Source of the DNA: Thermoplasmata archaeon
GTDB taxonomy: Archaea > Thermoplasmatota > Thermoplasmata > Lutacidiplasmatales > UBA184
DNA length: 39,746 nucleotides
NCBI GenBank assembly: GCA_030041735.1
Contig: JASIBA010000080.1
Span: 1 to 39,746, forward strand
Direction: 5' to 3'
The position numbers were made by a program, and so were the translations under genes. This document shows, one piece after another, positions 31,616-39,746 of the stretch. A model generated the notes under the pieces. The model was given only the letters and a program-made list of their open reading frames with translations, was not told the DNA's origin and searched no databases. Numbering within the stretch: position 1 is the first letter of the stretch; every line of letters starts with the position of its first letter.

Positions 31616-34024
31616 TTGCTCCGGTACGATCTCGACCTGGACGTCGACTACGGCGCCTCGACGTTCGCCGGGACGCTCACGATCTCGGACTATCCGCCCG
31701 AGCGGCCCGTCGAGCTCGATCTGGTCGGGCTCGAGGTCGACGCGGTCGACGGCGGGCGCGGGCCGGTCGCCTTCCACGCGGTCGCCGATCGGGGGAAGCT
31801 GTGCCTCGAGCTCGGCGAGGTGGAGTCGGATCCGATCCGGATCCGCTACCACGGACGCGCCGGGGAGAAGGTCCAGACCGGGCTCTTCGTCTCCCACCTC
31901 GGCGATCGGAAGGCGCTCAGCACTCAGATGGAGCCCGAGGGGTGTCGTCGGTTCCTTCCGTGCTTCGACCGGCCCGATCGCAAAGCGGAGTTCGCGCTCC
32001 GGGTCACGACCGCCGAGGACCTCACCGTGATCTCGAACACCGCCGGGAGTCGCGGGCCGCCGCAGAGGGGTCGCCGCACCTGGACCTTCGAGCGATCCCC
32101 ACCGATGGCGACCTATCTGCTCTACGTCGGGGTCGGTCCGTTCGAGGAAGCCTCCGAGACGACGGAGCACCCTCCCGTGGTCATCGCCGGCCCACCGGGG
32201 AGCGCCCCGAAGGCGGCGCCGGCGCTCCGCGACGCCCGGGCGACCCTCCGGGCGCTGGCCGAGTACTTCGGCGTCCCGTACCCGCTGTCCAAGCTCCACC
32301 TCGTGGCGCTGTCCGACTTCTGGGTCGGCATGGAGAACTGGGGGGCGATCACGGGCTCGGAGGAGCACTACCTCTACGGTCCGAACACCCCACCGGCCGC
32401 GCGCCGGTTTGCGCAACAGACCGTCGTGCACGAGATCTCCCACCAATGGTTCGGCGATCTGGTCACGCTCAAGGCGTGGAACGAGCTCTGGCTCAACGAG
32501 GCCTTCGCGACGTTCATCACCGCCCGGATCGGGGAACGGGCCGGCATCCGCCAGGACCCGTGGGCCGAGTTCGTGTTGTTCGCGGCGCGCGGCGATCCCG
32601 CCGACTCGCTCGAGTCGACGCACCCGGTCAAGCCGGCCTCGGTCGACCCGCAGGAGATCATGGCGACCGCGGACATGATCACCTACTTCAAGGGCGCCCG
32701 GCTGATCCGGATGATCGAGGCCTACCTCGGCGAGGAGGCGTTCCGCCGGGGCCTCGCGACGTACCTGCGTCGGCACCGGTTCGGCAGCGCCGAGAGTGGC
32801 GACCTCTGGCGCGCGCTGGAGGAGAGCTCGGGGCACGGCGTCGTCGACGTCATGCGCGCCTGGGTCGAGCGGCCGGGGCTGCCGGTCATCGAGGTGCGAC
32901 AGGACGGCTCCGACCTGGTCCTCGCGCAGCGGCGCTTCACCTACCTCGGCCGCCTCGCGCCCGAACCCCCCTGGCCGATCCCGCTTCGCGTCGCCGCCCA
33001 CGGGCGGGAGGATCGCCTGCTCTTCGACACCGCCGAGATGCGGCTGCGGGATGCCGACGGCCGCACGGCCCGGATCGACCCGCAGCGACCGGGTTTCTTT
33101 CGACTCCTGCCGCAGGGGGAGCTCCGGAACGCGTGGCGGGCGCGGCTCGCGGCCGCCGATCCGCTCGACCGCTGGGCGTATCTCCACGACGCGCGGGCGT
33201 TCCTCCTCTCCGGCGACTTCGCCCTCAAGGACTACCTCGATCTCGTCCGCGACCTGCGTTCCGCGGAGGATCTACTGACCATCGAGGAGGTCACGCAATC
33301 GGTCTTCGGGCTGGGACCGGTGCTCCGGGATGCGCCCGGATTCGCGGCCACGGCGCGGGAGTTCACCGCGGAGCAGCTCGACCGGCTAGGCGAGCGCCCG
33401 CGGTCGGGCGAGCCGGAGGGCAACGACATCGCGCGGGAGTGGCTGGCGCGGATCCGGGTCCGGTTCGACGACGACTACGCCCGCGCGCTGGCGGCCCGCT
33501 TCGCCACGGTGGACCGCGAAGCCCCCGCGTTCCGCGAGGCGATCTCGATCGCCGCCGCCCGGTACGGCTCCCCGCAGGATCACGAAGAGCTCCTCCGCCG
33601 GACGGGCGGTCCCGACGGCGAGGCGGCGCTCCAGGCCTGTCATGCGATCGAAGGGCTCCCCTCGTCGGAGCTCGTGATCCGGTTCCTGGACCACGGGCTC
33701 GAAGCGATGCGGATGTCCGACCTCCTCGTCCCAGCGACCTGGGGTGCGGCGCGGAACCCGACGGCCGGCGGCCCGGTCTGGGACTGGCTCCGGACGCACC
33801 TGCGCGAGCTCGAACGCCGCGCGGAAGGCTCCTACCTGATGACCTACACGCTCGACGCCATCCTGCCCTGGATCGGGGTCGGTCGCGACGCGGAGCTCCG
33901 CGCCTACTTCGCGGCCGAGCGATTCCCGTCCGGGTCGATCGGGATCCGCAACGGACTCGAGGTCCTCGAGGCGGTCGGTCGGCTGCGCGCGCGCTCCGGC
34001 CTTCCGCCGGCGCCCGAGAGCTGA
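31616..34024 (+). CDS. M1-family zinc aminopeptidase
   Basis: An 802-residue enzyme. The exopeptidase motif is GMENWG (238-243), and the zinc site is HEISHQWFGDLV (H272, E273, H276) with the third ligand E295 in NELWLNEAFATF. The order N-terminal beta domain, catalytic domain and C-terminal helical domain is that of tricorn-interacting factors F2/F3 and aminopeptidase N. No signal peptide is present, so it should act in the cytoplasm on peptides released by the proteasome. The TTG start at 31616 gives LRYDLDLDVDY, the usual first strand. Confidence 0.93.
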   Translation: MLRYDLDLDVDYGASTFAGTLTISDYPPERPVELDLVGLEVDAVDGGRGPVAFHAVADRGKLCLELGEVESDPIRIRYHGRAGEKVQTGLFVSHLGDRKALSTQMEPEGCRRFLPCFDRPDRKAEFALRVTTAEDLTVISNTAGSRGPPQRGRRTWTFERSPPMATYLLYVGVGPFEEASETTEHPPVVIAGPPGSAPKAAPALRDARATLRALAEYFGVPYPLSKLHLVALSDFWVGMENWGAITGSEEHYLYGPNTPPAARRFAQQTVVHEISHQWFGDLVTLKAWNELWLNEAFATFITARIGERAGIRQDPWAEFVLFAARGDPADSLESTHPVKPASVDPQEIMATADMITYFKGARLIRMIEAYLGEEAFRRGLATYLRRHRFGSAESGDLWRALEESSGHGVVDVMRAWVERPGLPVIEVRQDGSDLVLAQRRFTYLGRLAPEPPWPIPLRVAAHGREDRLLFDTAEMRLRDADGRTARIDPQRPGFFRLLPQGELRNAWRARLAAADPLDRWAYLHDARAFLLSGDFALKDYLDLVRDLRSAEDLLTIEEVTQSVFGLGPVLRDAPGFAATAREFTAEQLDRLGERPRSGEPEGNDIAREWLARIRVRFDDDYARALAARFATVDREAPAFREAISIAAARYGSPQDHEELLRRTGGPDGEAALQACHAIEGLPSSELVIRFLDHGLEAMRMSDLLVPATWGAARNPTAGGPVWDWLRTHLRELERRAEGSYLMTYTLDAILPWIGVGRDAELRAYFAAERFPSGSIGIRNGLEVLEAVGRLRARSGLPPAPES

Positions 34025-34025
34025 C

Positions 34026-35483
34026 CTACCGCGGACCGGAACCCGGGCGCCGGGCGCCGCGCGCGGCCCGGGAGGAGCGACGCTCCGGCCGCGCGGGTCG
34101 GTCGGTCTCGCCGGTGGGCGCGCGCCGGGGCGTGCCGGCCACCCGTCGCACGGTGTGCGACGCGAGATCCACGACCACCCGATCGAACGGCTCGGCCGGC
34201 ATCGCGCCGGTCCCCACCGGATGGAACGCGAGCACCAGGCTGTTCGGATCCGCCGTGGCGCGCAGGTACCCGTACGTGCGGTCGTCGTGGTGCTCGAGCA
34301 CGAGCCCCCGGGCTTCCACCTGAGGTTCCGGATCGAGGTAGGAGACGACGGTCCCATCCGCGGGCTCGACGCCGGCGTGTCCGCCGCGAGCCTGGACGAG
34401 AGGATCGACATCGTGCCCACCGCCTCCGCACACCACGAACGGGACCGAGATCCGACCGTGCTCGAAATCGATCGATCGCGTGAATCGCTGGTAGTTGTGG
34501 GCGTGCCCCGCGAGGAAGGCGTGCGGGTACACGCCGGTCTCGGTACAGATCCGGTCGATCTGCGCGAGCATGGCGGGACTGCTCGCGTGGGTGCCCCCTC
34601 CACCGACGCCCCCGGCCGGGGGAGCGTAGGCGAACGGCGGGTGATGGGTGGTCAGGAGGACGGCGCCCTCGAATCGCTCGTCGCGCAGTCGGGTGAGCTG
34701 GGCGGAGAGGAACTCGAGCTGGACGTCCGGGATCGCCTTCCACTCCCCGCCCTGGCTCGAGATGACCCCCGGGTCCTCCAACGCGTTACTGAACAGCCCG
34801 ACGATCCGGACGAACGGGGCATCGAGCGCGAAGTAGACGCCGGGCTGCGTCATCGCGGTCCGGTGGAGCGAACCGGCCTCGGGCGTCACGACCGGCTCGG
34901 GGGCGCAGAAGTTCCGCTGGAACGTGACCAGGGGAGCCTCGCTCGGCGGCGTTCCCGGAACGATGAACGAATCGTGGTTCCCCGGGATCGCGAAGATCGG
35001 AGCCGGATAGTTCCGATACGGCTCGTAGAACTGATCGTAGTAGTAGCGGGCCTCCCCGAAGTCGTAGACCAGGTCGCCGAGCAGGTACAGGAACTGCGGC
35101 CGGTCGTCCGGCGGCGCCAGGCGGCAGTCCTGGGTGATCCGGTCGGAGACCCGGATCTCGCCCGGATACTTTCCCTCGGTGGAGGCTCCGATGTCCCCCA
35201 CCATGTGGAAGACGATCCGTCCGTGAGCGCGCAGGTCCGCGTCGATCTCGGGCCCGTGGGGACCGAGGGCCGTCGCGAGGCGATAGAGCTCCTCCGGCGC
35301 GGCCCGGGAGCGGGGAAAGCCGACGACGTCCTCGTAGAGGAGCGCCTGCAGGCGGCGATACAGGGCCGCGTCCGACGGGTGCGGGACTTTGAACCGGGTC
35401 GGATCCGGAGTGGGCCGGCCCTGCGCGAACACGGGCTCGTCGAACAGGGGCTGCGGTAGGCTCGAGCGAGGAGGTCGCGGCAT
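34026..35483 (-). CDS. Calcineurin-like metallophosphoesterase
   Basis: A 485-residue protein starting at the ATG at 35483. Metallophosphoesterase motifs appear in order: MVGDIGAS, LLGDLVYDFG, IPGNHDS, TTHHPP and AGHAHNYQRF. These supply the two-metal site. The length and the GHAHNYQRF motif are close to purple acid phosphatase-like members. The Arg/Pro/Gly-rich C-terminus is probably disordered. No signal peptide is seen, and the substrate is unknown. It is convergent with the aminopeptidase, one base apart. Confidence 0.9.
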   Translation of the reverse strand: MPRPPRSSLPQPLFDEPVFAQGRPTPDPTRFKVPHPSDAALYRRLQALLYEDVVGFPRSRAAPEELYRLATALGPHGPEIDADLRAHGRIVFHMVGDIGASTEGKYPGEIRVSDRITQDCRLAPPDDRPQFLYLLGDLVYDFGEARYYYDQFYEPYRNYPAPIFAIPGNHDSFIVPGTPPSEAPLVTFQRNFCAPEPVVTPEAGSLHRTAMTQPGVYFALDAPFVRIVGLFSNALEDPGVISSQGGEWKAIPDVQLEFLSAQLTRLRDERFEGAVLLTTHHPPFAYAPPAGGVGGGGTHASSPAMLAQIDRICTETGVYPHAFLAGHAHNYQRFTRSIDFEHGRISVPFVVCGGGGHDVDPLVQARGGHAGVEPADGTVVSYLDPEPQVEARGLVLEHHDDRTYGYLRATADPNSLVLAFHPVGTGAMPAEPFDRVVVDLASHTVRRVAGTPRRAPTGETDRPARPERRSSRAARGARRPGSGPR

Positions 35484-35702
35484 CGGCGGTCGTCCCCTCG
35501 CCCCCGGAGACCTCCGGCGGATATCTCTCCCTAGCGCTCCAAGGTTACGGGAGCTTCGAATCTTTCGGAGAACTTCGTATCGAAGCGAGCCGGGCCCGCG
35601 GGAGGCGTCCCCCGCCGCTTCCGACCGCCTGCCTCCCGTCGGGACAAAGCTAGTTGAACTCTCGACGGCACGTCTACACCAACCAAGAAGGAGAAAACCA
35701 AC
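35484..35702. promoter_or_regulatory. Divergent promoter region
   Basis: gatatctc near 35520-35527 is a TATA-like element for the phosphoesterase gene, about 40 bases before its start. An inverted repeat ccggag/ctccgg (35504-35509, 35512-35517) lies between them. The rest up to the zinc-finger gene is AT-richer than average but shows no further structure. Confidence 0.35.
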
Positions 35703-35918
35703 ATGACAGCGAGAAACGAAACGCCAGGAGCGCCCCCACGGGCGCTCGGGGGCTCCGAGCCGGTCTCGACGGTCCCGGACGCGGCGGAGAGATCGTGGAC
35801 CTGCCCGCTCTGCGGGCAGTCGTGCGCCACGGACCAGGCCCGCATCGGCCACATGCTGCAGCCCCATTACCGCAGCAACCGGACGATGCGCGCGTCGCCC
35901 CGGTACAGCGTGGCCTGA
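35703..35918 (+). CDS. Small C2H2-type zinc-finger protein
   Basis: A 71-residue protein with one finger, WTCPLCGQSCATDQARIGHMLQPHYR, in which C-x2-C and H-x4-H have the spacing of a C2H2 domain. The first 30 residues are Pro/Ala-rich and unstructured-looking. The ATG is preceded by AAGGAGAAAACCAAC, one of the clearest Shine-Dalgarno sequences in the window. Small single-finger proteins of this sort are frequent in archaea and may bind nucleic acid; the role is unknown. Confidence 0.75.
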   Translation: MTARNETPGAPPRALGGSEPVSTVPDAAERSWTCPLCGQSCATDQARIGHMLQPHYRSNRTMRASPRYSVA

Positions 35919-36262
35919 ACCGGACCGCCGACCCTTACGGTCGGCCGATCGCCGGCGCGGCCCGTGCGCCGCCGGGTGCCGGGTAGCGCGGGTTCGGACC
36001 GTCCCCGCGGCGCTCGCCGGCCAAGCCTCGGGGAGGCACGTGCTTCCGCGGGAACTGCGATTGTCGACCGACTATTCGGGTCACGGACGGGGGTCCATCG
36101 GCATTCGCCGGACCCCGAGTTCGCGTGGGACGTGCCTTCATGTACGCCGCCGGCGGACGGGAAGATGCGCTCCGAACGCCCGCCCCCCCGGCGCGTATTC
36201 GGAGCGCCCTCTCCGCCAGGAGGACGGAAGTGTCCTCGTGGGCGAACGCCGAGGTCTTGTCG
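35919..36262. other. Non-coding stretch
   Basis: No gene was recognised in these 344 bases on either strand. It separates the zinc-finger gene from the 3' end of a minus-strand membrane protein gene. No strong repeat or RNA-like fold was seen. Confidence 0.4.
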
Positions 36263-36640
36263 TCAGCGCGAACCCGGCGGGACGACCCGCGCCTCGGTGA
36301 TGATGTACGGAGGCGGGGACCGCTTCCACAGGATCGCGAGGACGCCTCCGGCGAGGGTGAGGAGGAACCCGAGCACGAACCCGCCCAGCGCGACGAGGAT
36401 GCTGACGATCGCGCACACGATCGCCAGTGCCCCGAGCACGGAGTGACCCACCGGCACCGCGACCATCAGTACCCCGATCAGGATGACGAACAATCCGACG
36501 GCGAGCCCGAGGGTGAACACGATGCTGCCGAGCCCGAAGAGGGCGAAGACCGCTCCGATGAGCGCGAACACGACGCCGCCGATGAGGATGAAGAACCCGC
36601 CGAGGATCGTCAGGATGCCGGCGGCGACGGGGCGCTGCAT
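36263..36640 (-). CDS. Small four-helix membrane protein
   Basis: A 125-residue protein, almost entirely hydrophobic, with four helices: AAGILTILGGFFILIGGVVF, GSIVFTLGLAVGLFVILIGV, VLGALAIVCAIVSILVALGG and GFLLTLAGGVLAILW, and a short polar tail. Glycines are spaced regularly, suggesting tight helix packing. It resembles small DUF-type membrane proteins of Thermoplasmata, but no function is known. A TATA-like element (cctattac) is centred 27 bases before the ATG. Confidence 0.75.
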   Translation of the reverse strand: MQRPVAAGILTILGGFFILIGGVVFALIGAVFALFGLGSIVFTLGLAVGLFVILIGVLMVAVPVGHSVLGALAIVCAIVSILVALGGFVLGFLLTLAGGVLAILWKRSPPPYIITEARVVPPGSR

Positions 36641-36663
36641 GTGCGGCCCCAGGGCCGCCGGGG

Positions 36664-36671
36664 GTAATAGG
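36664..36671 (-). promoter_or_regulatory. TATA-like element of the four-helix membrane protein gene
   Basis: On the minus strand cctattac, centred near 36667, lies 27 bases before the ATG at 36640, as for a leaderless transcript. Confidence 0.5.
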
Positions 36672-36717
36672 GCCGGGTCCCGGATCTCCTCGGATCCGGT
36701 CGCCGTGACCCGCGGAC

Positions 36718-36724
36718 GTTAATC
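36718..36724 (+). promoter_or_regulatory. TATA-like element of the aldo/keto reductase gene
   Basis: gttaatc is centred 26 bases before the GTG at 36747, consistent with a leaderless transcript. Confidence 0.5.
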
Positions 36725-36746
36725 GGGCCAGGGCGATGGGCGCACC

Positions 36747-37733
36747 GTGCGGACGCGCACGCTCGGTCGACACGGTCCGCGGGTCTCCGCCGTGGGGCTC
36801 GGGTGCATGGGCATGTCGATGTCGTACGGTACGCCCGACGACGCGGAGTCGCGGGCGACGCTCGCGCGCGCGCTCGAGCTCGGGATCACGTTCTTCGACA
36901 CGGCCGATGTCTACGGACCGTTCACGAACGAGGCGCTCGTGGGTCGCGCCCTCCGGGATCACCGGGACGAGGTCGTCATCGCGACCAAATGCGGGCTCGT
37001 CCCGCCCGGCTCGGGCGCGAGCCGCCGCGTGGACGGCCGACCGGAACACATCCGCGAGGCCTGCGAGGCGAGCCTCCAACGGCTGGGGATCGACCGGATC
37101 GATCTGTACTACCTCCATCGGGTCGACCCCGAGGTGCCGATCGAGGAGAGCGTCGGCGAGATGGCCGAGCTCGTGCACGAGGGGAAGGTGCGCTACCTGG
37201 GGCTCTCGGAGGTGAGCGGTCCGACGCTCCGTCGAGCGCACGCGGTGCATCCCATCACCGCGGTCCAGAGCGAATATTCGCTCTGGACCCGGGATCCCGA
37301 GGACGGTGTGCTCCCCGTCTGCCGGGAGCTCGGCGTCGGGTTCGTCCCGTTCAGCCCCCTCGGGCGCGGGGTCCTGAGCGGCACGGTCCGCGATGTGGCC
37401 GGCCTGCCCGAGAACGACTTCCGACGTGGGCTGCCCCGGTATCAGGGCGAGAACTTCGCGAAGAATCTCGCCCAGGTGGACCGATTCGCCGCGCTGGCTC
37501 GCGAGCGCGGGTGCACGCCGGCCCAGCTCGCGCTCGCGTGGGTCCTCGCGCAAGGGGAGGATGTCGTCCCGATCCCCGGCACGAAGCGACGCACCTACCT
37601 CGAGCAGAACGTTGGAGCGGCCGATCTCTCGCTGTCCGCCGCCGACCGCGCGCGCATCGAGGAGCTGATCCCCAAGGGGTCCGCCACGGGCCCCCGGTAC
37701 CCCGCGGAGTCGATGCGTCTCGTGAACGCCTGA
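36747..37733 (+). CDS. Aldo/keto reductase
   Basis: A 328-residue TIM-barrel oxidoreductase. The catalytic tetrad is visible: D51 and Y56 in [10 protein letters not shown]81 in IATKCG and H124 in [21 protein letters not shown] and [15 protein letters not shown] contribute the NADPH-binding residues of the AKR11/AKR13-type group. It reduces aldehydes or ketones with NADPH in the cytoplasm; the substrate is unknown. The GTG start agrees with the TATA spacing and gives the usual [10 protein letters not shown] opening. Confidence 0.93.
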   Translation: MRTRTLGRHGPRVSAVGLGCMGMSMSYGTPDDAESRATLARALELGITFFDTADVYGPFTNEALVGRALRDHRDEVVIATKCGLVPPGSGASRRVDGRPEHIREACEASLQRLGIDRIDLYYLHRVDPEVPIEESVGEMAELVHEGKVRYLGLSEVSGPTLRRAHAVHPITAVQSEYSLWTRDPEDGVLPVCRELGVGFVPFSPLGRGVLSGTVRDVAGLPENDFRRGLPRYQGENFAKNLAQVDRFAALARERGCTPAQLALAWVLAQGEDVVPIPGTKRRTYLEQNVGAADLSLSAADRARIEELIPKGSATGPRYPAESMRLVNA

Positions 37734-37945
37734 TCGACCATCCGCCCGAGGTGCCGGACCGTCCGGTCCATCGACCCGGAGGAGGTCCATCGGCCCGCCT
37801 CCTCACGTGCCGAACTCGACCGGCGGGGTTCGGAGGTCGGAGAGGAAGCGCCGGAACTGGGCCGGACCAACGACCACCGGCGAAGGTTCGGCGCGCATCC
37901 GAACGTTTATTCCCCATCCCGGCGAATTTCTATCAATTCCGGCTC

Positions 37946-37977
37946 GGCGCGGGACCTGCGCGACCAGGTCCCGCGCC
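37946..37977 (+). promoter_or_regulatory. Perfect 13-bp stem-loop before the beta-propeller gene
   Basis: Arms ggcgcgggacctg (37946-37958) and caggtcccgcgcc (37965-37977) pair without mismatch around a 6-base loop. The stem ends 15 bases before the ATG at 37993. A TATA-like cgtttattcc lies upstream at about 37902-37911, so the hairpin would be in the mRNA leader. Confidence 0.7.
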
Positions 37978-37992
37978 GTGGAACATGGATCT

Positions 37993-39746
37993 ATGGCGGC
38001 GAGCGGCAGTGGCCACTGGAGAGTTTTCGGCGCGGTCGGACTGGCGATGCTGATGGGGGTGGGCGTATTCTCGGTCCACCCGGGCGGAGGGGCACTCCCC
38101 CCGCCGGTCTCGGTCGGGACCCCCGGGGGCCCGATCGGCCCGCCGTCGCCCGATCCCGCCCCCGTCAACGAGTCGACGCTGGTCCTCTCCAACGACACGC
38201 TCGTGCCGGGGGACTTCGTCGCGGAGTCGTCCGACCTGCCGTCGCTCGAGACGTACGACCCGATCACCAACGAGGTCTTCGTGGAGAGCTTCTACGCGGA
38301 CGTGATCGACGTCGTGAGCGGGTCGTCGGACCGAGTCGTGGCCGCGATCCCCACAGGGGCCTATCCGAACACCCTCGCATACGACGCGCAGAACGACAAC
38401 GTCTACTTCGGCCTCCAGACCTACGACGAGGTGTCGGTCGTGAACGCCTCGACCGATCTGATCCAGCGGACGGTCGGGATCGGAGTCGAGCCGCTCGCGA
38501 TGGCCGCGGATCCGGTGAACGGCGACCTCTTCGTGACGGGCACCAACGCGAGCGGCGCGGCGTTCGTGGTGGTGCTCAACGGGTCGAGTGGCGTTGTAGA
38601 GAGTTCGTTCTCGCTCGGAACGGGCCGATTCCCGGTCGCGGGCCCGAACGGCATCGCGTACGATCCCGGGAACGGGAAGTTCTACGTGCCGTCGGTCCCC
38701 GAGGGCAATCCCGCGCCCGTGCACGGCAACCTGACCATCCTCAGCGCGTCGGAGGAGAAGGTCCTCTCGAACGTCGCGCTGACCTTCGACCCCTCGTCGG
38801 TCCTCTTCGGACCCGCCCAGCACGACCTCTACCTCGGCAACGAATCCGGATCCGATCTGGCGGTGTTCGACCCGGCCACGAAGGCGGTGATCGGGACGGT
38901 CACGCTCCCGGACCTGCCGACGATGCTCGCGTACGACTCCACGGACGGCGACCTCTTCGCCGGGCTCGCGGGGAACGTCTCGGTCGTCAGCACGTCCACC
39001 GACACGGTCGTGCACACGTTCCCGGTCCTGCGGAATCCGGACGGGCTCGCCTACGACCCGGTGAACGGCTACGTCTACGTATCCGACTACGTCTGGAACA
39101 ACCTCAGCGTGGTGAACGCTTCGAGCTACCGGGTCGTCACCTCCGCCCTCCTCGGGTCGGCGCCGTACAACATCGCCTTCGACGCCGCGAACGGGGACCT
39201 GTACGTGGGCGACCTTCTGTCGTCCCAGCTGATCGTCGTGAACGGAACGTCGAACCGGGTCGTGGGCTACGTCCCCCTCGGCGCGACCCCGTACGGGGTC
39301 GTGTACGACCCTCGCACGACCGACATCTACGTCGACGACTACTCGCTGGGCAACGTCGCGATCGTGAACGGGACCCGTGACCGGGTCGTGGGTCATCTGC
39401 CGGCGGGCATCGATCCGTGGGGCATCGCCTATGACGGGGCGAACCACGATCTCTACGTCACGAACCCCGGCTCGGACAACATCACGGTGCTGAATCCCGG
39501 CGCCCGGAAGGTCGTGACCACACTGGAGCTGAGCACGCCCCCGGGCGCGATCGCCTATGATCCCAAGAGCGCCACGATGTTCGTCGGGGAGTATGACACC
39601 GGGAACGTCTCTGTGCTCAACGCGCGGACCAACGCCCTCGTCCGCAATTCCACGAGCGGCAGCGAGGTCTACACGATCTCGGTCGACCCCGTCAACGGGC
39701 GGGTCTTCGTCGGGAACTACGGGTCGGCCAACGTCACCGTGCTGGG
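37993..39746 (+). CDS. Secreted YVTN-type beta-propeller surface protein, C-terminus missing
   Basis: At least 584 residues, open to the right edge. The ATG at 37993 gives MAASGSGHWRVFGAVGL and a hydrophobic signal helix (VGLAMLMGVGVFSV), then a Pro/Gly-rich linker. From about residue 75, roughly twelve repeats of 40-50 residues follow the pattern YDPxNGxLYVxxxxSxNVxVVNxxTxRVVxxxxxGxxPxGIA, the YVTN/NHL-like propeller repeat of archaeal surface-layer proteins. N-glycosylation sequons (NVS, NGT, NLT, NIT) are frequent in the loops. It is probably an exported adhesion or cell-wall protein. An ATG at 37985 leads to a short frame with an early stop and is not used. Confidence 0.88.
   Translation, partial: MAASGSGHWRVFGAVGLAMLMGVGVFSVHPGGGALPPPVSVGTPGGPIGPPSPDPAPVNESTLVLSNDTLVPGDFVAESSDLPSLETYDPITNEVFVESFYADVIDVVSGSSDRVVAAIPTGAYPNTLAYDAQNDNVYFGLQTYDEVSVVNASTDLIQRTVGIGVEPLAMAADPVNGDLFVTGTNASGAAFVVVLNGSSGVVESSFSLGTGRFPVAGPNGIAYDPGNGKFYVPSVPEGNPAPVHGNLTILSASEEKVLSNVALTFDPSSVLFGPAQHDLYLGNESGSDLAVFDPATKAVIGTVTLPDLPTMLAYDSTDGDLFAGLAGNVSVVSTSTDTVVHTFPVLRNPDGLAYDPVNGYVYVSDYVWNNLSVVNASSYRVVTSALLGSAPYNIAFDAANGDLYVGDLLSSQLIVVNGTSNRVVGYVPLGATPYGVVYDPRTTDIYVDDYSLGNVAIVNGTRDRVVGHLPAGIDPWGIAYDGANHDLYVTNPGSDNITVLNPGARKVVTTLELSTPPGAIAYDPKSATMFVGEYDTGNVSVLNARTNALVRNSTSGSEVYTISVDPVNGRVFVGNYGSANVTVL

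Noticed and set aside
30871-33187. Long antisense frames opposite the Lrp-like regulator and M1 aminopeptidase
   Set aside because: Composition is charged and repetitive, without motifs, and the sense strands encode clear families.
36138-37790. Minus-strand frame of 550 codons opposite the aldo/keto reductase
   Set aside because: The complementary strand has the full AKR catalytic tetrad and a good promoter; the antisense frame has no recognisable motif.
37933-39447. Minus-strand frame of 504 codons opposite the beta-propeller gene
   Set aside because: It is His/Arg/Asp/Val-rich mirror sequence of the YVTN repeats; the plus strand has a signal peptide and regular repeats.
1-39746. CRISPR arrays, rRNA genes and transposase genes
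   Set aside because: No regularly spaced repeats, rRNA-like stretches or transposase motifs were seen; the only regular repeats are coding (Gly-rich and propeller repeats).

Overview
The window looks like a piece of a high-GC (about 70% by eye) euryarchaeal chromosome, most likely an uncultivated relative of Thermoplasmata; the lineage is an inference from gene content. Archaeal markers are prefoldin beta, the KEOPS subunit Pcc1, ribosomal protein eL20 (LX), an isoprenyl diphosphate synthase, a DUF92 membrane protein and a short archaeal-type MscL. Many genes have an AT-rich TATA-like element 25-28 bases upstream of an ATG or GTG start, the spacing expected for leaderless archaeal transcripts. 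No rRNA, CRISPR array, transposase or integrase was seen.

Left end (1-5050): a truncated Gly-rich secreted protein, a two-domain CDGSH iron-sulfur protein, then a candidate island beside tRNA-Gln(TTG). A 24-nt near copy of the tRNA 3' part lies at about 1900 in the same orientation as the intact gene at 4976-5048, and a 14-nt exact copy of its very end lies at 2849. Between them are a RelE/ParE-type toxin-antitoxin pair, 650 bases of non-coding DNA, a four-helix membrane protein and a secreted G1 (glutamic) peptidase whose signal peptide and mature part are in different frames, split at a run of six Cs. Base composition from about 3050 to 4975 is visibly lower in GC.

5096-11177: a minus-strand operon (TPR protein with a basic tail, BtuF-like metal receptor, site-2 protease, metallo-beta-lactamase-fold hydrolase, MFS transporter) diverges from a prenyl diphosphate synthase gene; both sides appear to share one TATA box at 10084-10092. 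11184-19760: information-processing and nucleotide genes (prefoldin beta, Pcc1, PurB, stand-alone asparagine-synthase-like domain, HAD bisphosphatase, DUF92, QueC, MscL, ArgRS, a ThiI homologue whose PP-loop is lost, and a small acidic protein).

19782-28671: a GMC/long-chain alcohol oxidase-like enzyme, eL20, a membrane-anchored zinc-finger protein, an ArsR-type regulator with a palindromic operator, and a phosphate-uptake operon pstS-pstCA-pstB in which the two permeases are fused; APS kinase is divergent from pstS. 28777-39746: SRPBCC protein, small membrane and small hypothetical proteins, a cyclic-nucleotide-binding-domain protein, an Lrp-like regulator, an M1 aminopeptidase, a calcineurin-like phosphohydrolase, a small C2H2-type zinc-finger protein, a four-helix membrane protein, an aldo/keto reductase, and a large secreted YVTN-type beta-propeller protein that runs off the right end. 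Its start is preceded by a perfect 13-bp stem-loop.
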